Positions 41,605 to 46,272 of a DNA stretch of 46,272 bases are shown here, one piece after another. Each line of letters opens with the position of its first letter. Positions within the stretch are counted from its first letter, which is position 1. Origin of the DNA: Oscillospiraceae bacterium (GTDB lineage Bacteria > Bacillota > Clostridia > Oscillospirales > Ruminococcaceae); contig JAFSAW010000050.1 of assembly GCA_017442085.1 (NCBI GenBank), positions 1 through 46,272 on the forward strand, read 5' to 3'. The notes beneath the pieces are model-generated. The model did no database searches and was not told the origin of the DNA. It saw only the letters and a program-made list of their open reading frames with translations. A program made the translations under genes and the position numbers.

Positions 41605-42126
41605 ATGGTTATCCGCAAAGCAAAGAAAAGCGATATCGAGGCAGTGGCAAAAATCTATGACGAAATTCATACAGAAATAGAAAAAGGCAATCTTTATACA
41701 GGCTGGGTAAGAAAAATTTACCCGTTAAAATCCACAGCTCAAAATGCTTTTGACAAAAACTGGCTGTTTGTTGCAGAAGAGGATGGCAAAATTGTTTCTG
41801 CTGCGATAATCAATCAGTATCAGGGTCCTATCTACGAGGAGGCAACCTGGGAATTTGATGCAGAGGAACACGAGGTTATGGTGCTGCACACACTGGTGGT
41901 AAGTCCGTCCTGCTGCAAAAAAGGTATCGGCACAAAAATGGTGGCATTTTACGAGCAGTATGCAAGAGACAATAACTGTATGGAACTGCGTATGGACACA
42001 AATGAAAAAAACACTGTGGCCCGTAAGCTTTATAAAAAACTGGGCTATAAAGAGGTTTCAATAGTGCCCTGTGTGTTCAACGGAATACCCGGTGTTAATC
42101 TGGTGTGTCTGGAAAAAAGATTATAA
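41605..42126 (+). CDS. GNAT family N-acetyltransferase
   Basis: 173 residues, one GNAT domain. The acetyl-CoA motif reads VVSPSCCKKGIGTKMV (about 98-113), with CC in place of the usual Gln/Arg-x-x-Gly opening but GIG kept. The motif-B segment is ELRMDTNEKNTVARKLYKKLGY (split: LRMDTNEKN, ARKLYKKLGY). GGAGGGG precedes ATG 41605. Acceptor unknown. Confidence 0.87.
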   Translation: MVIRKAKKSDIEAVAKIYDEIHTEIEKGNLYTGWVRKIYPLKSTAQNAFDKNWLFVAEEDGKIVSAAIINQYQGPIYEEATWEFDAEEHEVMVLHTLVVSPSCCKKGIGTKMVAFYEQYARDNNCMELRMDTNEKNTVARKLYKKLGYKEVSIVPCVFNGIPGVNLVCLEKRL

Positions 42127-42133
42127 TATATGC

Positions 42134-42175
42134 AAAACAGATATTTTGTATAGCTGCAGAATATCTGTTTTTGTT
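42134..42175 (+). terminator. Terminator after the second GNAT gene
   Basis: AAAACAGATATT pairs with AATATCTGTTTT across 14 bases, followed by TTGTTT. Confidence 0.85.
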
Positions 42176-42196
42176 TCTGCACATAAATATTCTTAT

Positions 42197-42234
42197 AAAA
42201 AACAGGAGATGGTGTTAACCATCTCCTGTTTTGT
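42197..42234. terminator. Terminator for the minus-strand cysteine-protein gene
   Basis: A 15-bp perfect stem AAAACAGGAGATGGT / ACCATCTCCTGTTTT with a 4-base loop and T-rich tails on both strands. Confidence 0.92.
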
Positions 42235-42249
42235 TATGTAACTTAAACT

Positions 42250-42711
42250 TTATTTAAGTTCGTCAATCATATCATCGAGGATTTCGCAAACATCTGCACA
42301 GTATTTAGGGCAGTTTTTGATAACGCCTGCAAGACCGTTTTCCATAATTTTTGCTGCTTCTTCAGGTACTGCAAAGCTTAAACCGCCAAGCAGTTCTTTA
42401 CATACGATGCTGCCGTTCTTTTCGATAAAACGTGCTTCAAGTTCGTTTACTTTGCTGATAAGGATAGCATTTTGTTCTGCACTGTTTGGTTCGCAGTAGC
42501 CATATTTAAGACCAAGAGATGCAACACCTGCACTTACAGCACCGCAAACATCGCCGTGGAAGCAACCGCCGCCAAGGCCGCCTGTCATTTTAAGAGCCTG
42601 CTTTTTGTCCATGCCAAGAGCTTCAGCTGTGTGCCACATTACGCACTGTGAACAATGAAAACCCTGTCCCAAAATTTCTGCTGCTTTTTCAACTGTCATT
42701 TTTTCTGCCAT
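42250..42711 (-). CDS. C_GCAxxG_C_C family cysteine-rich protein
   Basis: Probable redox protein, 153 residues with nine cysteines (20, 23, 50, 56, 73, 104, 134, 138, 142). The family motif is GGGC-FHGDVCGAVSAG (47-62), with C20-x2-C23 before it and a C-terminal C-x3-C-x3-C. Members are thought to bind metal or redox cofactors but no activity is proven. The start is ATG 42711, with GGAGG 8 bases upstream; an earlier in-frame ATG overlaps that site. It lies 87 bases downstream of the CoA-disulfide reductase and no terminator separates them, so a shared thiol role is plausible. Confidence 0.88.
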   Translation of the reverse strand: MAEKMTVEKAAEILGQGFHCSQCVMWHTAEALGMDKKQALKMTGGLGGGCFHGDVCGAVSAGVASLGLKYGYCEPNSAEQNAILISKVNELEARFIEKNGSIVCKELLGGLSFAVPEEAAKIMENGLAGVIKNCPKYCADVCEILDDMIDELK

Positions 42712-42798
42712 AATTGTTTCCTCCATATAGATTTATTTTTTACCGGGTGTATCTGTGCCGGTTAATTACTACATTATATATGCCGAAATCAAATTATA

Positions 42799-44499
42799 TT
42801 ATTTGAAATTGTATTTATCCATAATTGGTGTACGGCCAAGTTTTTTATCGTTAAAGTATTCGTAAAGGCTTATGCCAAGGAAAGAACCGCTGATGTTTGT
42901 AACATTTGTATAGCCATAGCTCTGCAGACGGCAAACTGCATAGTAGCTTCTCTGACTGGAGCGGCAGTGGAGATATACAGGCACGTCTTTTGGAATTTCG
43001 TGCATTCTTTCTTCCAGCTGGCTTAACGGAATGTTGTGTGCACCATTAAGATGACCTGCAGCATATTCGTTTTCTTCACGTACGTCAACAATGTATGCAC
43101 CGCTTTCAACAAGGCTGCGAACCTGGTCAACGTGAACCTGTTTAAATCTGCCGTAAAGCACGTTAAGGCCAACTGTTGCAGCAAAGTTTACAATGTCTTT
43201 TGCTGTGCCGAAAACAGGGCTGTAGCAAAGTTCAAGTTCTTTAAGGTCTTCAAGTGTTGCACCCATTGTAATCATAGCAGCAATAACGTCAACACGTTTG
43301 TCTGTGTTGCCCATACCGATTGCCTGTGCACCGAGAATGCGGCCTGTAGGCACTTCAAATACAAGTTTGAACACCATATAATGTGCGCCTGGCATAAGAC
43401 CAACCTTGTCGTTTGGCAGCACCATTACGCTGTCACAGTTAAAGCCTGCAGCCTTTGCAGCTTTTTCATTAAGACCTGTGGATGCAGCATTCTGGCCGAA
43501 TACACGGATGCAGGAAGAACCGATATAGCCTTTGTTGTTGTGGTGCAGGCCGTACATATGGTCTGCAGCTGCTCTTGCCTGACGCTGTGCAGGGCCTGCA
43601 AGAGCAAGTCTGCCAGGTTTGTGTGTCATAGCGTTGAAAATTTCGATAGCATCGCCAACTGCGTAGATATCAGGGTCACTTGTCTGATAGTGATGGTTTA
43701 CCTTGATGCCTCTTGTTTCGCCAATTTCAAGACCTGCTTTTACTGCAAGTGTTGTTTCAGGTGCAACACCGATTGCCATAACAACAGCATCAGCTTTAAC
43801 AGTAAATTCTTCGCCGTCTTTAACAGCCTTTACAAAACCGTCTTCAATAGCTGTAAGTGTGCTGGAAAGATAAAGTTCTACGCCGTTGTCATCAAGTTCC
43901 TTGTGGAGAATCTGCACCATATCATAGTCAAACGGTGCCATAATCTGATTTGCACCTTCTATAAGGCTTACGTTTTTGCCTGCTTCTTTAAGGTTTTCTG
44001 CAACTTCAACGCCTATAAAGCCGCCGCCTACAACAACAACGTTTTCGGTTTCAGGCTTGTCCATATATGCTTTGATAGCACGGATATCGGTTACATTTCT
44101 TACTGCGAAAACGTTTGGTCTGTCAATGCCTGCAATGCTTTTTGGCATAATTGGGTTTGCACCCGGTGCAAGCACAAGTTTATCGTAACATTCTTCATAA
44201 ATTTCGCCTGTAAGCAGGTTTTTAACAACAACCTTTTTTTCGTCACGTTTGATATCGATAACTTCGCTGTTTGTTCTTGCATCAATATTGTGCTGCTTTT
44301 TGAACTTTTCTGGGCTCATAAGCACAAGGGCATCACTGCTTGCAACTGTGCCGCTGAGATGATAAGGCAGGCAGCAGTTGGAGAAAGAAACATGTTCGCC
44401 TCTTTCAAACATAACAATTTCTGCATAAGCATCAAGTCTTCTTACGCGGGCAGCAGCGGAAGCACCGCCGGCAACACCGCCTACTACAACAAGCTTCAT
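42799..44499 (-). CDS. CoA-disulfide reductase with C-terminal rhodanese domain
   Basis: FAD/NAD(P)H-dependent disulfide reductase fused to a sulfurtransferase domain (CoADR-RHD type), 566 residues. FAD fold GGVAGGASAAARVRR (7-21), active-site cysteine in SFSNCCLPY (C42/C43; the doubled Cys is unusual, homologs have one), NAD(P)H fold VVVGGGFIGVEVAENL (near 150-165), FAD segment DIYAVGDAIE (near 275-284). The rhodanese domain (about 455-555) has catalytic C512 in LHCRSSQRS. Family members reduce CoA disulfides, persulfides or polysulfide. GGAGG precedes the ATG. It leads a likely operon with the cysteine-rich protein. Confidence 0.93.
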   Translation of the reverse strand: MKLVVVGGVAGGASAAARVRRLDAYAEIVMFERGEHVSFSNCCLPYHLSGTVASSDALVLMSPEKFKKQHNIDARTNSEVIDIKRDEKKVVVKNLLTGEIYEECYDKLVLAPGANPIMPKSIAGIDRPNVFAVRNVTDIRAIKAYMDKPETENVVVVGGGFIGVEVAENLKEAGKNVSLIEGANQIMAPFDYDMVQILHKELDDNGVELYLSSTLTAIEDGFVKAVKDGEEFTVKADAVVMAIGVAPETTLAVKAGLEIGETRGIKVNHHYQTSDPDIYAVGDAIEIFNAMTHKPGRLALAGPAQRQARAAADHMYGLHHNNKGYIGSSCIRVFGQNAASTGLNEKAAKAAGFNCDSVMVLPNDKVGLMPGAHYMVFKLVFEVPTGRILGAQAIGMGNTDKRVDVIAAMITMGATLEDLKELELCYSPVFGTAKDIVNFAATVGLNVLYGRFKQVHVDQVRSLVESGAYIVDVREENEYAAGHLNGAHNIPLSQLEERMHEIPKDVPVYLHCRSSQRSYYAVCRLQSYGYTNVTNISGSFLGISLYEYFNDKKLGRTPIMDKYNFK

Positions 44500-44529
44500 A
44501 GGTTTTACCTCCGTTTACAGCACATACAG

Positions 44530-44541
44530 ATATGCGCATAT
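44530..44541. promoter_or_regulatory. Palindrome in the CoA-disulfide reductase leader
   Basis: ATATGCGCATAT, a perfect 12-bp palindrome about 30 bases before the start codon and downstream of the promoter. A repressor roadblock site is possible. Confidence 0.4.
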
Positions 44542-44580
44542 TGTTTTAATACTTAATTATTAACTATCTTAACTGTATAT

Positions 44581-44609
44581 ATTTTAATATAAATTGTCTG
44601 TGTTTACAA
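44581..44609 (-). promoter_or_regulatory. Promoter of the CoA-disulfide reductase gene with Rex-like repeat
   Basis: Minus strand TTGTAA (44609-44604), 17-base spacer, TAAAAT (44586-44581). The -35 and spacer overlap TTGT-N8-ACAA (44594-44609), which has the outer bases and 16-base size of a Rex (NADH-sensing) site but lacks the inner G/C. Confidence 0.55.
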
Positions 44610-44716
44610 TACAATCGTAACAAAAAAATATGTATTTTTTGTTAATATAATCATATTTGTCGAAAGTGATAAAAAACGTCATATAAAATTGTATAACATT
44701 GATTAATAAATAACAA

Positions 44717-44752
44717 AACACAAAACCACGCTTTGTAAAAAGCGTGGTTTTG
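44717..44752 (-). terminator. Terminator of the pyruvate phosphate dikinase gene
   Basis: CAAAACCACGCTT pairs with AAGCGTGGTTTTG over a 6-base loop; a T-rich stretch follows on the minus strand. Confidence 0.9.
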
Positions 44753-44786
44753 CAAAAGGTATAGGTATGTAACTGATATAAATCAA

Positions 44787-46272
44787 TTATTTGTCGCTTC
44801 TGATTTTAGCCTGTGCAGCTGCAAGACGAGCAATTGGCACACGGAATGGGGAACAGGATACATACTGGAGACCTGCGTTCTGGAAGAACTGAATAGAGTT
44901 AGGGTCACCGCCGTGTTCACCGCAAACACCAAGTTTGATGTCCGGTTTTGTGCATTTAGCCCAGCCACAAGCCATTTTGATAAGTTTACCAACGCCAGCC
45001 TGGTCAAGTTTAGCTGTTGGGTCGCTTTCAAAGATACGGTTTTTGTAGTAATCGTCAAGAATCTGACCTGCGTCGTCACGGGACAGGCCGTAGGTTGTCT
45101 GTGTAAGGTCGTTTGTACCAAAGCTGAAGAAGTCAGAGTATTTGCTGATTACGTCAATTGTCAAAGCAGCACGTGGAATTTCTACCATTGCACCAACTTT
45201 GTATTCGATTTCTTCGCCATACTGTTCCATAACCTGTTTAGCTGTTGTATCAACAATGTTTTTAACAAACTTAAGTTCAGCAGCGTCACAAACCAGTGGA
45301 ATCATAATTTCAGGCACAACTGTTTTGCCTTCGTGTTTTACTGTAATAGCAGCCTGCATAACAGCTTTTGTCTGCATCTGTGCAATTTCAGGGTAAGAGA
45401 TTGCAAGACGGCAGCCGCGGTGACCAAGCATTGGGTTTGCTTCGTGCAGGTGTTTTACTGCAGATTTAAGTTCTGTAAAGCTCATACCCATTTCGTATGC
45501 TGTTACAGCAACTTCGTCATCACCGTGTGGTACAAATTCGTGAAGTGGTGGGTCAAGGAAACGGATTGTAACAGGCAGACCGTCCATTTCTCTGAAGATG
45601 CCTTCAAAGTCTTCCTGCTGCATTGGAAGCAGTTTGTTAAGAGCGATAACTCTGTCTGTTTTGCTCTTTGCAAGAATCATCTGACGCATTGCAAGAATTC
45701 TGTTCTTTTCAAAGAACATATGTTCTGTACGGCAGAGACCAATGCCTTCTGCACCAAAGAGGCGTGCCTGACGTGCATCTTTAGGGTTGTCAGCGTTTGT
45801 TCTGATTTTAAGGCTTCTGATTTCGTCAGCCCACTGCATAAATGTAGCAAAGTCGCCGCTGAGTGTAGCTTCGATTGTTGGCAGTTTTGTCAGGTAAACT
45901 TTACCTGTGGAACCGTCGATGGAGATAAAGTCGCCTTCTTTAACAGCGATGTCTTTAAAGTAAGCAATCTTGTTGTCCATATCAACACGCAGGTCGTGAC
46001 AGCCGGATACACAGCAACGGCCCATACCACGTGCAACAACGGCTGCGTGGCTTGTCATACCGCCGCGAGCAGTAAGGATACCCTGAGAGATAGCCATACC
46101 TTCGATGTCTTCCGGGGATGTTTCAACACGAACAAGGATAACAGGTTCGTTACGGTTTTTAGCAGCTTCCTTTGCATCTTCTGCATTGAAGTATACACGG
46201 CCTGCTGCTGCACCAGGAGAAGCCGGCAAGCCTTTTGTTACAGCTGTTGCTTCTGCAAGTGCTGCAGGTGCA
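44787..46272 (-). CDS. ppdK: Pyruvate phosphate dikinase, C-terminal part (5' end outside the window)
   Basis: Reversibly converts pyruvate, ATP and phosphate to PEP, AMP and pyrophosphate; in anaerobes it often runs in the ATP-forming direction. About 494 residues of the usual 870-880 are visible; the frame stays open to the window edge, so no start is claimed. Present are the end of the nucleotide/linker region (KGLPASPGAAAG), the phosphohistidine swivel GGMTSHAAVVARG, and the PEP/pyruvate TIM barrel with GLCRTEHMFF, NDLTQTTYGLSRDD and the catalytic GVCGEHGGDP. The missing part is the ATP-grasp domain. A terminator follows the stop. Confidence 0.95.
   Translation of the reverse strand, partial: APAALAEATAVTKGLPASPGAAAGRVYFNAEDAKEAAKNRNEPVILVRVETSPEDIEGMAISQGILTARGGMTSHAAVVARGMGRCCVSGCHDLRVDMDNKIAYFKDIAVKEGDFISIDGSTGKVYLTKLPTIEATLSGDFATFMQWADEIRSLKIRTNADNPKDARQARLFGAEGIGLCRTEHMFFEKNRILAMRQMILAKSKTDRVIALNKLLPMQQEDFEGIFREMDGLPVTIRFLDPPLHEFVPHGDDEVAVTAYEMGMSFTELKSAVKHLHEANPMLGHRGCRLAISYPEIAQMQTKAVMQAAITVKHEGKTVVPEIMIPLVCDAAELKFVKNIVDTTAKQVMEQYGEEIEYKVGAMVEIPRAALTIDVISKYSDFFSFGTNDLTQTTYGLSRDDAGQILDDYYKNRIFESDPTAKLDQAGVGKLIKMACGWAKCTKPDIKLGVCGEHGGDPNSIQFFQNAGLQYVSCSPFRVPIARLAAAQAKIRSDK

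Noticed and set aside
46227-46229. TTG (minus strand) as a start of a 480-residue enzyme
   Set aside because: It falls inside the conserved KGLPASPGAAAG segment of pyruvate phosphate dikinase and the frame continues upstream.
1-46272. Defence island, prophage, integrative element or CRISPR array
   Set aside because: No integrase, transposase, restriction, toxin-antitoxin or regularly spaced repeat signature was seen; the genes are mostly housekeeping or transport.

Overview
The window reads as chromosomal DNA of a low-to-moderate GC Gram-positive anaerobe, most likely class Clostridia. The evidence is the set of Firmicutes-type genes: a T-box leader, a YtvI-like sporulation membrane protein, the two-subunit iron-sulfur L-serine dehydratase, pyruvate phosphate dikinase, a dnaG-rpoD operon, and strong AGGAGG-type ribosome binding sites. 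I cannot name a genus with confidence. No rRNA, tRNA, CRISPR array, insertion sequence or prophage gene is visible.

Layout. 1-4.6 kb: a 5'-truncated M23 peptidase with LysM and G5 domains, murA (TTG start), a WalJ-like metallo-hydrolase and rlmH. 4.6-12.2 kb, minus strand: a flavodoxin, an RsmF-type rRNA methyltransferase, a polar amino acid ABC operon behind a T-box riboswitch, a Na/Pi symporter-like protein and a YtvI/AI-2E permease. 12.2-24 kb: sdaAB-sdaAA, a GNAT, a ComM-like AAA ATPase (minus), pgm, rpmE, a YigZ-like protein, a dGTPase-like HD protein, dnaG with a one-base frame break, rpoD, and a TetR regulator. 24-35.2 kb: a five-gene peptide ABC transporter, an M17 leucyl aminopeptidase, a CutC-family TIM barrel and an 847-residue multidomain transglutaminase-like protein with no signal peptide. 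35.3-42.1 kb: a DUF401 permease, an MFS permease (minus), an M81/MlrC-type metallopeptidase, a Gfo/Idh oxidoreductase, a YitT membrane protein and a second GNAT. 42.2 kb to the end, minus strand: a C_GCAxxG_C_C cysteine protein, a CoA-disulfide reductase-rhodanese fusion and the C-terminal part of pyruvate phosphate dikinase.

How the genes work together. The window suggests amino acid and peptide fermentation: peptide import, cytoplasmic aminopeptidase, serine deamination to pyruvate, and pyruvate/PEP interconversion. The most distinctive block is 24.2-39.6 kb, where a peptide importer is followed by two certain or likely peptidases (M17, M81), a cytoplasmic transglutaminase-fold protein, CutC and two permeases. 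This could be a salvage route for a particular peptide class; that is inference.

The most useful oddities are: the frame break in dnaG; the T-box whose specifier (CAC, His) and acceptor-pairing base disagree; hairpins after the binding-protein gene in both ABC operons; palindromic operator candidates at sda, the peptide operon, the MFS/M81 divergent region and the CoA-disulfide reductase promoter; and several long genes that contain no TTA, CTA or TCA codons.
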